A DNA stretch of 64,000 nucleotides from Blepharisma japonicum (Eukaryota; Ciliophora; Heterotrichea; Heterotrichida; Blepharismidae). The DNA is taken from positions 1-64,000 of the forward strand of contig CATKHK010000004.1 in assembly GCA_949751835.1 (NCBI GenBank), written 5' to 3'. Position numbers and translations under genes: made by a program. Shown here piece by piece: positions 41,701 through 54,544 of the stretch. The notes beneath the pieces were generated by a model. The model did not search any database, had not been told where the DNA came from, and saw only the letters and a program-made list of their open reading frames with translations. Within the stretch, counting starts at the first letter, position 1. Each line of letters opens with the position of its first letter.

Positions 41701-44700
41701 TAAGCAGCTGACAGGAGCCAGTCCAAATCTTGCAATAATTTCAGATAAATGGAAAAACTTCGAAGTAAGCGTAGAAGCATTTTCAGAAGTCATAGAACAG
41801 CAGCGAGAAGTAGTCAAACAAGACATCTCAAGAAGAGGTGAAGAGCTTGAATCAGCCTTAGACAAGTTTGCGTCGAGATGGGCAGCACTTAAGCCTAAAC
41901 AAATCGACGAGTTTGATATGCAGACTGCTATAGAAAATGCAGAAAAGGTTAAAGAGTGAAGAAATGAATGGCAACAGCTCAGTGAAAGAATAGGAAAGCT
42001 TAAAGAAGAATCTGAACAGTTCAATATGCCGATAAGAGAATTCTCCACTAAAGAGATTGAAGCAGAAATCGTTGAGCAAGAAGCCAATTGGAGCTTGTTT
42101 GAAGAGTTCAGAACAGAGCTAGGCAAGCTGGGCGAAGAAGACTGGCTCTCATTCAGGTCAAAGCTATACTTATTCCAAGACTTCTTCTTAGCCTGGACTG
42201 AAAAAATCAAAGGCAAAACCAGAGATGCAGTAGGCAGATTTATCAGCACCCAAATTGAGCTATATAAAAGAGTCTGGCCACTTCTCAAGCTAGCCACTGG
42301 TGAAGGCTTTGAAAAAGAGCACTGGAAGACCTTGTTTTATTATTTAAAGCTCCCAAAAGAAATCTCTATGGAAAATTTGAAATTCAAGCATTACATTGAC
42401 AACTCTGCCTATATGATAGCTTCTGCAGACCAAATTAAAGAGCTTCAAGCTAGAGCTCAAGGAGAAATCACTATCAGAGAAGCAATTCATGATTTAAGGG
42501 TTTGGTGTGATGAAGCTGTATTTTCATTATATGAGCATATACAAAATGACAGAGTTACCCCGCTTATCAAAGACTGGAAAGAGCTTTTAACCCAAGTTAG
42601 TGATAACCAAGCCTTGCTGTCCTCATTAAAAGAATCACGATTTTTCCAAAGATTTGCAGATCAGGTTGAGCAGTTTGAGTCAAAACTGTCGTCACTGGAT
42701 GACTATTTGTTGAAATTGAGCATCATTCAGAGGAAGTGGGTATACTTGGAACCAATTTTTGGAAGAGGAGCTTTGCCGCATGAGCAAGGAAGATTTAAAC
42801 GGGTTGATGACGAGTATAGAGGAATTATGCTGGGAGTTGGCTCTGATCCAAGAGTTATTAGCCTTTGCAGCATCCCTGGGCTTAAAGATACATTGGAGAC
42901 TTTGCTTGACCAGCTAGAAAGATGCCAGAAAGCATTGAATGATTATTTAGAAGAAAAACGATCGAAATTCCCTAGGTTCTATTTTATTGGTGATGATGAT
43001 TTATTAGAAATTTTGGGCCAAGCCAAAAACCCAAAAGTCATCCAAACCCACCTGAAAAAATTATTTGCAGGTATCCACAGAGTTGAATTTGATAATAGTG
43101 GGACCATCATTGCATTTTTGAGTTCTGCAGGTGAGCGAGTTGCTTTGCATACTTCAGTACAAGTGTTTGATGATGTCGAAATATGGCTCGGGCAGCTCAG
43201 CAAAGAAATGCAATCAACACTTGCCAGAGACTTATTAGAGTGCTTAAGAATTAAAGACATCCAAACTGCTTTAAGAGAGCAGCCAAGCCAGCTCTGTTCT
43301 TTATGCGAAGTGATCCGCTTTTCAATGGACTGTGCAAAAGCAATTGAATCCAATGGTCTACAACAGCTAAAACAGTCTTTAACTCGCCAGCTTTCAAACC
43401 TTACATCAACTCGCTATACTGACCAATTGTTGCTATTGAAAGTAAAAAGCTTGATTTTAGATCTAATTCACAACATGGAAGTCACTGATTTATTGATCGC
43501 CCGCAGCGTCAACTCAGTCCACAACTGGGACTGGCACCGCCAGCTGAAGTTTATTATGAATAATGAAAAGCTTTGTATCATAAACATGGTGGATGCGCAG
43601 TTTAACTACACCTATGAGTACCAGGGAAATGCCCCAAAGCTTGTGCATACACCTTTAACTGACAAATGTTATTTAACACTGACCCAAGGAATGATGATGG
43701 GGTATGGAGGAAACCCTTATGGACCTGCAGGAACTGGCAAAACTGAGTCTGTGAAAGCACTAGGTCAAGCCTTTGGCAGACAAGTTTTGGTGTTTAACTG
43801 TGACGAAGGAATTGACTTTAAATCAATGGGGAGAATCTTTATTGGGCTTGTAAAATGTGGAGCTTGGGGCTGCTTTGATGAGTTTAACAGACTTTTAGAA
43901 GAACAGCTATCAGCTATTTCTCAGCAGATTCAAGTCATACAATGGGGGATCAAAAATGGTGAAAAAACATTAGAACTGTTAGGAAGGACAATTGAAATTA
44001 ACTTAAACGCGGGGATTTTTGTAACCATGAATCCTGCTGGAAAAGGCTATGGTGGCCGTTCAAAGCTTCCTGACAACTTGAAAATGCTTTTCAGGCCTGT
44101 TGCTATGAGCGTCCCTGACAATGAACTTATTGCTGAAGTTCTACTATTTGCAGAAGGATTCCAGAACGCCAAAGAACTCGCCAAGAAGCTTGTAGAGCTT
44201 TTTATCCTTTCTAAACAGCTGTTATCAACCCAAGAGCATTATGATTGGGGACTCAGAGCTCTCAAAACGACTCTTACAATTGGTGGACAGCTAATCCAAG
44301 CCGAAAGAGCATCTAAACGAGACATTTCAGCTGACAGAGAATCTATTTTACTAATTAAAGCAATCCGTATCAACACCTTGCCAAAGCTCACATATGCAGA
44401 TTTACGTAGATTTATCCCACTTGTAAGTGATATCTTCACTGGGACATCAATTGAAGACATACAATATGAAGAGCTTGAAAAGGCAATCCAGCAAACAATT
44501 CAAGAGTTTAAGCTAGAAAACTCTGAAAACCAAGTTGCAAAAATCCTGCAGTTCCATGAAGCCACAAAACAAAGAATGGGAGTTGTTCTAGTCGGGCCAT
44601 CTGGATGCGGCAAATCAACTATTTGGAAAGTATTAAAATCTTCCTTAGAAAAGCTAAACCAGCAGATCATAGTCCATACAATGAATCCAAAATCAATGCC

Positions 44701-47700
44701 ACGTCAGCAACTCCTAGGACATATGGACACTGACACCAGAGAATGAAACGAAGGTGTGCTTACAGCAGCAGCAAGAGAGTGTGTAAAGCAGCCGCTAGAA
44801 GTCAGATCTTGGGTCATCTGTGATGGTGACATTGACCCTGAATGGATTGAGTCCTTAAACTCAGTCCTCGACGACAATCATCTTTTAACCCTCCCAACTG
44901 GAGAAAGAATCAGCTTTGCTGACAACGTAAACTTTATTTTTGAAACTAATGACTTAAGATTCGCTTCTCCTGCAACAGTCAGTAGAATGGGGATGATCTT
45001 TATGAGTGAAGAAGACGTGGACATCAATAGACTTATCACTTCGTGGCTGAAGAAACAGTCAGCTGAAGACCAAAGCAGAATGGAGAGATGGGTAGAAGAA
45101 ATTTTGCCAATGGCGATTGACTGGACTTTGCATTATTCAGAAGAAATGGCTGTTAAGACTACTAAGGTGGGAACTGTTATGAGTGCGCTGTCAACGATAG
45201 GGGGCTCTAAAAGTAAAGGAGAGTTCGTTTATAATGTACTGAGAGGACTTGGCTCGAATTTTGCTATAGAGCTTAGAGAAAGGTTTGCAAAAGAAATTTT
45301 TGCAAGAAGCAAAGAGCACCCTGTAGAAGAAAATAAGCCATTAAACAGCTTTTATTCAGAAGCTACAGGAAATTTCAAAGCTTTTGTGTCAGAGACTGAG
45401 AAATTTGACCTCAATGAATTTTCTGATCCGTTTGATCCACCCATTGTACGTACAGTTGGAATCCAAAGAGACATTGAGCTATTTAAATCCTGGCTTGAAA
45501 CAGGCCAGCCTTTCATAGTGGTCGGTCCTGAAGGCTGTGGAAAAAGCCTAATGCTTAGGTCTGCCTTTAAGCAATTAAAATCCACCCAAGTTGCTACTCT
45601 TCATTGCAACGCTCAGACAACAGCTGGACATGTGATACAAAAGCTGCTTCAAGTTTGTGCGCAATCTTCAAATGCTCAAGGCAGGCTATTAAGGCCGAAA
45701 GATACCTCTCGTTTAATTCTGTATCTTAAAGATATCAATTTGCCAACCCCAGATAAATACAACACAATTCAGCTTATAGCTTTTCTTCAGCAGATTGTGA
45801 CATATCATGGGTTTTATGATAATTTAGATTTCGTGAATCTTGAAAGAATCCAAATTGTAGCTAGCATGAACCCGAGCTCTACTGTAGGCCGCCATATGCT
45901 TTCTCCTAGATTCACCGCAAACGTCCGTATTGTATGTGTAGACTATCCTACACGTGATGAGCTTATCCATGTTTACACTCAATACTTGAAAAATATTGTT
46001 AAGGCGCAAAACATCGCTGGAAATCCTGACCAAGCTTCAAGACTAGCCCAATCCATGGTAGATTTATTTGTAAATGTGAAAGCAAGATTCCCATATGATG
46101 AGCATAGGCACTATTTATTTACCCCCAGAGACGTAACACAATGGACTTTCAACCTGCTAAGATATGAAGCAAAAAGCCCACCTCAGCTCCACGAAGTATG
46201 GGGCTATGAAGCAGTTCGAGTGTTTAAAGATCGACTTGTTTCTAGAGAACACTCAGTCCAATTTGATGCAATCTTAAACAGCCAACTTAGATCTGGGCTA
46301 GGCTACAATGAAGGAATTAAAGCATTTTTCTTAACATGGTCTTCCACACATGAAGCAGCTATCAAAGGGATCCCAGGTATGGGTCGTGTTTCTGAAGAAG
46401 ATCTCAGAAAAATAATCGCCAATGGTCTGCTTGCCTATGAGCGAGAGTTCAGAGAACTACACTTCCACGTCTTCGACGAGTCTATGAGCAACATCGCTAA
46501 AGTGAACAGAAACTTGTCAGTCCCAGGTGGGTGCATACTAATGGTTGGAGAAAGCGGTGTCGGCCGAAGAAGCACAAGTCTTCTTGTCTCCCATATGCTG
46601 AATCTCCAATTTTTCTCACCAAATATCACGAGAGAATATACTGATAAAGAGTTCAGAAAAGACTTAAAATCGGTATTGCAAATAGCTGGGGTTGAAGGAA
46701 AAGGGACTGTGCTGTTTTTAGAGGACTATCAATTGGTCAGACCTGACTTTTTGCAGCTGCTAAATAGTTTATTAGGAGGCGGAGAAGTACCTGGGCTCTA
46801 TGCGACTGAAGAAATTGAGCCTTTATTAGCACCTTTGGCTGACCAAATGAGGCAGGAAGGTAAATGCAAAACTTTGTATGAGTTCTTCTGTAGCTTAGTT
46901 AGAAAGAATTTGAGGATTGTTCTAAGTTTGGACCATTCACATCCTTTGTACTCAGTTTATACAGCTAGTAACCCTGCTCTATTCACAAGATGTTCTATCC
47001 TCTGACTGCAGCCATGGAGCAAAGAAAGTATGAATGCAATTGCTCACATAGAGCTGGGAGAACAAATACAAGAACTGCCTGACAAACAAGAAATCGTAGA
47101 CTTAAGCATCAATATGCATAGGTCAGTGCCTAAATCAGTTATGAGAAACTACATGGATTTGCTGAAAACCTTCAGAAAAATTGTGAAAAACAAATTCTCC
47201 TCACAAGGGGGACAAAGTAGCCATTTGAAAGCTGGGCTTGGGAAGCTAAAAGAAGCAGAAACGCTGGTAAATGACTTAAAGGTTAAAGCTGAGCATCAAA
47301 AGAAACAGCTTGCTACAAAGCAAAAAGAAGCTGACCAAGCTCTAGAACAGATCACTAAAGCAATGGAAAAGGCAGCAGAGTCTAAGCAAGAGCAAGAAGT
47401 CCTTTCAAAGCAGCTGCAATCAGAAAATATCAAAATAAACGAAAGAAAATCTGTGGTTGAGAGAGAAATGGCTGGAATCCAGCCCATGCTAGAAGAGGCC
47501 CAAAAAGCAGTCGGGTCTATTAGAAAAGAAAGCTTAGACGAGCTAAAAGCTTTGAGGCTGCCCCCAGAGCCAGTCCATGACGTGCTAAGTGCTGTTCTCA
47601 GACTTATGGGAAATTACGATTCTTCCTGGAACTCTATGAAAGAATTCTTGAAAGGCAGAAGTGTCATCAACAATCTAGTGAACTACAATCCAAGGCTTAT

Positions 47701-50700
47701 AACTCCAGAGGTCAGAAATGACGTATGGGGATTAGTCAATAAGAAAGCTTCAAGCTTTGAGACTTCAGTAATCCAGCGTGCCTCTGTCGCAGCCGCACCT
47801 ATGGCAGCTTGGGTTAAAGCCTTGCTTGAGTACTCCTTAATTCTTGAAAAAATAAAGCCACTAGAAGACGACTTAGAACGAGCCACAAGACAAATGGAAA
47901 CTTCCCAAAAGCGTGTGATGGAGTGTGAAGAGCAGCTCGACGGCCTTGGAAAAATGGTAGAAAGCCTCCGCAGCAACTTCTCTAAACGCACATCAGAAGC
48001 TGAGCAGCTGAAAAATGAACTCAGCATCGCAGAAGGAACATTAAGCAGTGCTCAAGATTTACTAGGAAAACTTAGCGGTGAAAAAGGCAGATGGGAACAT
48101 CAGCTAAAAGAACTCCAAGGCAACTTAGACATGATGCCAAAGAACTCAATGGTCTCTGCAGGATTTGTAACTTACCTATCTCCTCATAGTGAAGATATTA
48201 GAGAAAATATAATGAAGCAGTGGAAAGGATCAGCTGGATCACTTGCTTATGACTTCCGCAAGTTCATGTCTTCAGAAAGCGAAATGCTGAGGTGGAAAGG
48301 TGAAGGACTCCCTGGCGATTCTTTGTCAATGGAAAACGCCATAGTCATTTTTAACTCAAGCAAAACCCCTCTTATTGTAGACCCAGCATCTACAGCAACA
48401 TCATGGCTAAAAACACAAGAAGCAGGACAGCTAGAGGTTCTTAACCAAAGCGACGTGAGGTTTACAAGTCAGCTGGAGCTTGCAGTAAGGTTCGGGAAAA
48501 CTTTGATTATTCAAGAAATTGATAAGGTTGAGGCACTTTTGTTCCCACTTTTAAGGCTAGATTTAGTGAAGCAAGGACCAAGATGGATGGTTCAGATTGG
48601 AGATAAGCTGATCGACTACTCAGAAACGTTTAGGCTGTTTTTGTGCACAAGAGATTCCCACATTGATGTACCGCCGAATGCATTTTCAGTTATAAATTTG
48701 GTCAATTTTACTGTTACAAGGTCAGGACTCGAAGGACAGCTGCTGAGCATTATTTTGAACCATGAGCAGCCTGAACTGGAAAAACAAAAAACAGAAATGC
48801 TAGCAAAAGAAGAGCAGCTGAAGGTGCAGCTGGCGACTTTAGAAAAGCAATTATTAGAAGAATTGGCAACAGCTGAAGGGAATATTTTGGAAAATAAAGC
48901 TCTTATAGAGAGCTTAAACAGGACAAAAGAAAGCAGCATCAGCATATCAGAGTCCTTAAACAAATCTCATGAGCTTCAGTTATCATTAGATGAGCAAAGA
49001 GAAGTTTATAGGCCACTGGCTTCACATGGGTCAACTATTTATTCACTACTCCAAGACTTGCAGAAAACGAACAATATGTATCAATTTTCATTAGAAAGCT
49101 TCCTTAGAATTTTTTCAAAAGCACTAAAATCACAAAAGCCATCCAACAATCTCCAAGTCAAACTTGACAACTTAGGACGAACTTTAGTCCGCTTGGTCTA
49201 CCTAAACGTATCAAGATCGCTATTCAAGAGTGATAGACTTATGTTTGGGCTGCACTTTATTAAAGGGATAAAACCAGAGCTATTCGAGGTCAATGAATGG
49301 GAATTCTTAAAAGGTGAAGTCGCAGTTACTGGCGATGCCGGCCGGCTTTTCCCTAACTGGGCTTCAGAAGACAGAAGAGATGAATTCGGTATGTTTGGCG
49401 CTACTTTGCCTAGGCTTATCAACAGCATTCAATTAGACAACAATGAGCTGTGGAGATCATGGGGACAGTCTCCTCAATGTGAGCTAGAGTTTCCTTCACA
49501 AATACAAAGCAGAGTTTCTCCATTCCAAAAATTACTATTAGTAAAGGTCCTCAGACCAGATCGTCTTGAAAGTGCAATGACTCTCTTCGTAAGTGAAGGT
49601 CTCGCTGAAAAAGACATAAACCCCTCCGCCCTCTCCTTACCAGATCTATACAAAAATGAAACTTCCGCAGTTGAGCCTGTGCTGCTTATTGTGTCACCTG
49701 GGTCTGATCCTACCAAAGAGCTAGAAGAGTTTGCAGAAGAAGTTGTAGGAAGAGCTAAATACCATCAAATGGCTATGGGTGGTGGCCAAAATGAAGAAGC
49801 GCTAAAACTGTTAAGGGAAGCTGCTCACAAAGGGGACTGGGTCTGTCTTAAAAATCTCCATTTAGTGACAAGCTGGTTACCTTCATTAGAAAAAGAACTG
49901 AAAATCCTCAGACCTCATGAAAACTTTAGACTGTGGCTTACTACAGAGCCCCACTTAAAGTTCCCAGCCATTTTATTGCAATCTTCTTTAAAAATCACTT
50001 ATGAGTCTCCACCTGGGATCAAGAAAAACATGCAAAGAACTTACCAATCTTGGGCCCCTCAGTATATTGAGCAAGGCAACGTTTTACGAGCCCAAGCATT
50101 ATTTGCATTGGCTTGGTTCCACGCGATAGTCCAAGAAAGGAGAACTTATATCCCACAAGGTTGGTCCAAATTCTATGAATTTTCACTACCCGACTTAAGA
50201 GCTGGGGCGACTTTACTCGAAAAAATTCTTGAAAGAAACCCAGTTCAATGGCAAGCTCTTAAAGGTTTATTAGAAAACGCAGTTTATGGTGGCAGAGTTG
50301 ACAATACTTTTGACTTAAAAGTGCTAAATACCTATCTTGACCAGTTTTTCTCCCAGCAGACTTTTTCTAATGGGCAGCTTTCTTCTGAGTTGAGACTCCC
50401 CAATTCTAAAAATTACAATGATTATATATCGCTTATAGACAGAATGTCAGATACAGATTCCCCATCACTATTTGGGCTTCCTTTAAATATTGACAGGTCT
50501 GTCCAAAGGTTCAATAGCTCCAATGTAATAAAGCAGCTAAAGCAGCTGTCTGCAGTCAGCCAAGAAGAGCTGGAGTTTGATAGAGAAGAATGAAGCATTA
50601 AGCTAGGCCCACTTTGGAACTTATGGCAAACTTTGCAAAGGTCAGGGGAGAAGTTTAAAGGGAATTTAGCAGAAAGTGATGATCCTTTAGAAAGCTTTGT

Positions 50701-51388
50701 CTTCATGGAAGCAAAATATGCATTCAAAATGCAAGAAAAGGTGCATTTGGCACTAGACGGAATCAATAAAGTTATTTCTGGACAAGGATTATTGACTAGT
50801 GATATGGAAAGTGATGCCAAAGCTCTGTTACAAAATTTAGTCCCTGATAGCTGGTCTGATATGTGGGAAGGACCTTCAAGTCCTGTCCCTTGGCTCAGAG
50901 CTCTTGTGAGACGTACAAATGCATTGAAAAAGTGGGTTGAAGGGATGAGGAGTGGGAATTTGTTTTCAGACTCAATTGCTTTAGGAGAATTATTCCACCC
51001 TGAAACTTTCTTAAATGCACTTAGACAGCTAACATCAAGAAAGCTGGGAACTCCTATGGAGCAGTTGAAGCTAATGACCAATTTTGAGTCACAAATGCAG
51101 AATGGAATGCAGCTGAAAGGGTTGCTGATGCAAGGATGTGAGTTTTCTAGAGGAGGGTTAACGGCGCCAAGTCCTTCAAGCTCAGAATTGATGCCTTTGC
51201 CTGTTTGCAATATTGCTTGGGTAAGAAGAGACGCGAAGGAGCCATATGAAGAAAATGCTGTGAAAATTCCGCTGTATTATTCGCTTGAAAGAGATAAATT
51301 GTTGTGTACATTGACGTTGCCTAATGTGGGAAGAACTGAAGAGCGTATTATCAGTGGAGCAGCCTTATTCCTTATTGGTTCAGAGTAA
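38798..51388 (+). CDS. DYNC2H1: Cytoplasmic dynein-2 (IFT dynein) heavy chain
   Basis: 4196 aa, ATG to TAA, with no intron required; TGA encodes Trp at 41957, 44744 (in TREW), 47003 and 50591, among others. The N-terminus matches the dynein-2 type (PLSALLRNLKAVTQPLL; LQNLASELEAGLSSMLRQ). The motor has AAA1 GPAGTGKT (1642-1649), AAA2 GPSGCGKS (1933), AAA3 GPEGCGKS (2243) and AAA4 GESGVGRRS (2584), the last with Arg in place of the Walker Lys, as also in animal DYNC2H1. The stalk coiled coil begins near residue 2780, with the microtubule-binding tip about 2925-3015; AAA5/AAA6 and a C-terminal domain complete it. Human DYNC2H1 has 4307 residues. It drives retrograde intraflagellar transport in cilia. 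Base composition is more GC-rich than the flanks, fitting a highly expressed housekeeping gene. Confidence 0.95.
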
Positions 51389-51549
51389 CTAAATAATGAA
51401 TTTCGAAATAAATTTAATTATCAATAAACTATAAATAAAATTTACATAAAATTATTACATAAAATGGTTTTTATAATAATTATGGCTAAAATCGAGAGGA
51501 CAAGAGTGAAGGCTTAAGAGAAGCAAGATTTTCAATATAAAGGTATGTG

Positions 51550-52560
51550 ATGCGCATGTTAGACTTCTGCATAATGATGTCAAAAAGAACTGATACTTAC
51601 TATATAGGTTTACTTGCCATTTCAATCACAATTGAAATGCAATTTGCAAGAGAAGTGCTATGAAGATGCCTAGATCAGGCCTTACAAGCCTTTATCTCTA
51701 ATAAACATTATATAAATTCTCAATTCTTTGATGCTGAGTTCCTTATAAGGCATACTCTACTATTTAAAAACTCAGGAGTATCACGATTCTATAATAAGAA
51801 AATGGACATCGACCCCACAGATATTTTAATTTCCATAAGAATCTCCTTATCTAACATTGAAAAAGCAATAAAAACTACTTCTGTCTCCGAAATAAAGGAC
51901 ATTCTAAGCTCAGTCTTAAAAGCTGAGGTTTCTAATTGAGATACACTTGAAAAGCTGCACAACGAAATTGATGAGCTAAGCCTCGACAACGATTTAAAAA
52001 CCTCTATAGCAATCTATATCAACTTCACCCTCTTCAAACTCGCCTTAAAGCAGCAGAATTTCAATCCCGCCCTCGCTCACAAATGTGCAGAAAAATTACT
52101 TCACCTTCGTCAAATCCCACATCTTGACATTCAAGGACTTATCATAGATTTCTCTCACAAGCTTTGTGAAACCTTTTTAGATATAAATTCACTTAAAGAA
52201 ATACATGACTGACTAAATTTACTTTTAAGTGTCATAAAAGAACAGTTTGGGACTTTTAATCACCTACTGCAAATTCTTGAATTAAAATTCAATATGCTTT
52301 TGTGGAGAGAAATTTCAATAGATAATTACCAGCACCTTGTAGATATATTGCAAGAGCTTTATGCAGTCAGTCAAATGAGCTGGAATCTAGCGCATTTAAA
52401 CAGCATTGTATCTGAAATAACTCTTCATTATATGGAGCAATTAAGAAAAAACAATTTTAATGAAGGCCAAAGGATCTTGGATAATAAAGCGTTAGCATGT
52501 ATGCAGCGTTTTAATTTGGAGGAAAGATTGTGCAATAAAATTAAACAGTTAGCTAATTAA
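51550..52560 (+). CDS. Unrecognised helical protein
   Basis: 336 aa from ATG 51550 (first ATG after TAA 51538-51540) to TAA, with in-frame TGA (Trp) codons. The sequence is alpha-helical in character with paired-helix features reminiscent of TPR or HEAT solenoids (FKLALKQQNFNPALAHKCAE; ALACMQRFNLEERLCNKIKQ), without Cys/His clusters, signal peptide or membrane segment. ATG 51556 and the ATG at 51574 are alternative starts. No family is recognised. Confidence 0.6.
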
Positions 52561-53394
52561 GTTATTTGATAACAATATTTATTAATTATTTATCATATTC
52601 TAGCCCAGTGGCCGAATTTCTTATGGAAGGAATTTTATGTCTTAATAGAAAAATATAAAAATGAGAAAATTTTTCACTCAAAAAGATTGGTTTTCGTAGC
52701 AGGTAAAAAGAAATATTTATGGTTAATAAAAGGTTTAATATATAATTTGTGGTGAAATAATTGGCTGCAATGTGAAAAGGGCTATAATAAAAATCAGATT
52801 TTAAGAATTAAGTTGCTTATGCTGGTGAGCCTAGAATTGTGCTGCTGTGGATTGGGAGAGTGAACTAGGGGTGGTTAAATTCAGGTAAAATGTTTAAGGG
52901 ATATGAGGGAATTCAAATGATATTAATTAGCTGGTGGGCTTTGCAAATAATAAAAAATGATATGCTACTTTTTAATAGGCTCTATTCTAGATATGAATAT
53001 TTTATATTTATTTTCTAAAGCGAAATGCTTAGTTGTCATCTAAAGGAGGCTTTGTGATTAATTTTCTACTATTAATTACATGATTCCTTTAATATCTAAA
53101 GAATATAATCTTTAAAAGGCAATTTCTATTAAATATGCTTAATTGCTATTATATTAATCCCTAATTAATCTTTATTAGATCACATTATCTTAAAATAAAC
53201 AATTATTAACAATCAAATAATTGTATATCACATCAATTCAAATCTATATAAATAATTTTTGATTTCTTTTTATATTTTAAGTTAACTAAATCGTTTATGC
53301 AGAGCAGCTAATATAAAATTTCCTATAATTAGAATTCTCTCGAAAGGGTTTTATTTTCTTTGCTCATAACTTTTTCGAAGAATTTACCAATAAT
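52561..53394. other. AT-rich intergenic spacer
   Basis: About 830 bp. All frames are closed by TAA or TAG at short intervals, and no tRNA, repeat or motif stands out. Confidence 0.6.
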
Positions 53395-54246
53395 ATGTCT
53401 GACTCTCGTGTATCACCTGGAGCCACTCTCGGAGCCATTGCTACAACACTTCCACTACTCATATCTCAGCCTTTCGATTTTATGAAAGTCCAAGCGCAGA
53501 TCCTCGCTACAAATCACAGGGTTGAGATCATAAGAGGCAGTCCTCTTGCACATGCAGCAGTCTCTCAAAAAGGATGGTCAGCTTTATATACAGGATTTGG
53601 CCCAGCTTTATTAAGAACTTTCACTTTTGGCATTGGGAGAACCTACATATATCATCATTTCTACTCAAAAGCAGCAAGTCAAGATAGATTCCACTCAGTT
53701 TCTACCATGACTAGGACAGCGTATGCAATGACCGCTGGCTTTATAATGACCTTAATTTTGAACCCTCTAGATGTGATTCTTACAAGAATGCAAGCAAGTT
53801 ATGTGCTTAAACCAGAATTGGCATATCAATATCAAGGCCTAGCCTCACTCCCTAATCTTTTTGGAAAAGATATGCTAACTGGAGCTCTCGCAAACTCCCT
53901 TCAGAAATCTATGCTAGCTTTTGGCATGCTTGGCACCTATGACCATGCTAAGTCTTTCTGGGCCAATAATTGGGGAGATGTGACTGGAGTAAAACCATTG
54001 GCAGCTATGTTTGCATCTATTGCAGGAGGGATCTTCGCTCTACCATTTGACAACATTAAAACTAAGCTGCAGGTCCAAAAAGAAGGGCACAAAATTTACA
54101 GAAACATCGTAGATTGCTTTTTCAAAACTCTTCATAGAGAATCCATATGGGGATTCTACGTGGGGTATTGGTCATTTGTAGGAAGACTCTTCGTCAACTC
54201 TCTCTTCCCAATTTATGTTTTGGAATTCTTGCGTTCAAGAACTTAA
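53395..54246 (+). CDS. Mitochondrial carrier (SLC25 family)
   Basis: 283 aa, ATG to TAA, no intron needed. Three tandem carrier repeats with signature cores QPFDFMKVQ (residues 25-33), NPLDVILTRMQ (about 123) and LPFDNIKTKLQ (about 218), each starting a P-x-[DE]-x-x-[KR] motif, and six expected helices. Sequence between the motifs (GFGPALLRTFTFGIGRTYIY; GFYVGYWSFVGRLFVNS) recalls the 2-oxoglutarate/malate carrier (SLC25A11) and dicarboxylate-carrier branch. It should exchange a small carboxylate or other metabolite across the inner mitochondrial membrane; the substrate is not settled. Confidence 0.88.
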   Translation: MSDSRVSPGATLGAIATTLPLLISQPFDFMKVQAQILATNHRVEIIRGSPLAHAAVSQKGWSALYTGFGPALLRTFTFGIGRTYIYHHFYSKAASQDRFHSVSTMTRTAYAMTAGFIMTLILNPLDVILTRMQASYVLKPELAYQYQGLASLPNLFGKDMLTGALANSLQKSMLAFGMLGTYDHAKSFWANNWGDVTGVKPLAAMFASIAGGIFALPFDNIKTKLQVQKEGHKIYRNIVDCFFKTLHRESIWGFYVGYWSFVGRLFVNSLFPIYVLEFLRSRT

Positions 54247-54544
54247 GTGAGGAATTAATATAATCCTCTTTATCAAAATGGTGTGATTAAATTTGTAAAA
54301 TTAGTGCGGGAATAAAATTGATGAATATTTATTCAAACTCAGGCTTTCTAAAAAAAATAGATCTTCTCTATTGTCTTATTCCTTATTTATCCTTGTTAAA
54401 ATGTTATGCTTTTATTTTTAGACTTAACAATTATAAAATTGTTTTAATTTATTATCAACTTCCTATCTATAAATTTTCCTAATCTCTATTTTATCTGCTA
54501 ATTTATATCAGCCAGTTAATATATCATAATAAAAATATAATCTA

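Noticed and set aside
41957-50593. Reading the dynein as five separate genes broken by TGA
   Set aside because: All segments share one frame, TGA sits at conserved Trp sites such as TREW, and the AAA modules run continuously.
52600-52640. tRNA-like string cagtggccgaa near 52610
   Set aside because: No acceptor stem or T-arm could be folded around it by eye.
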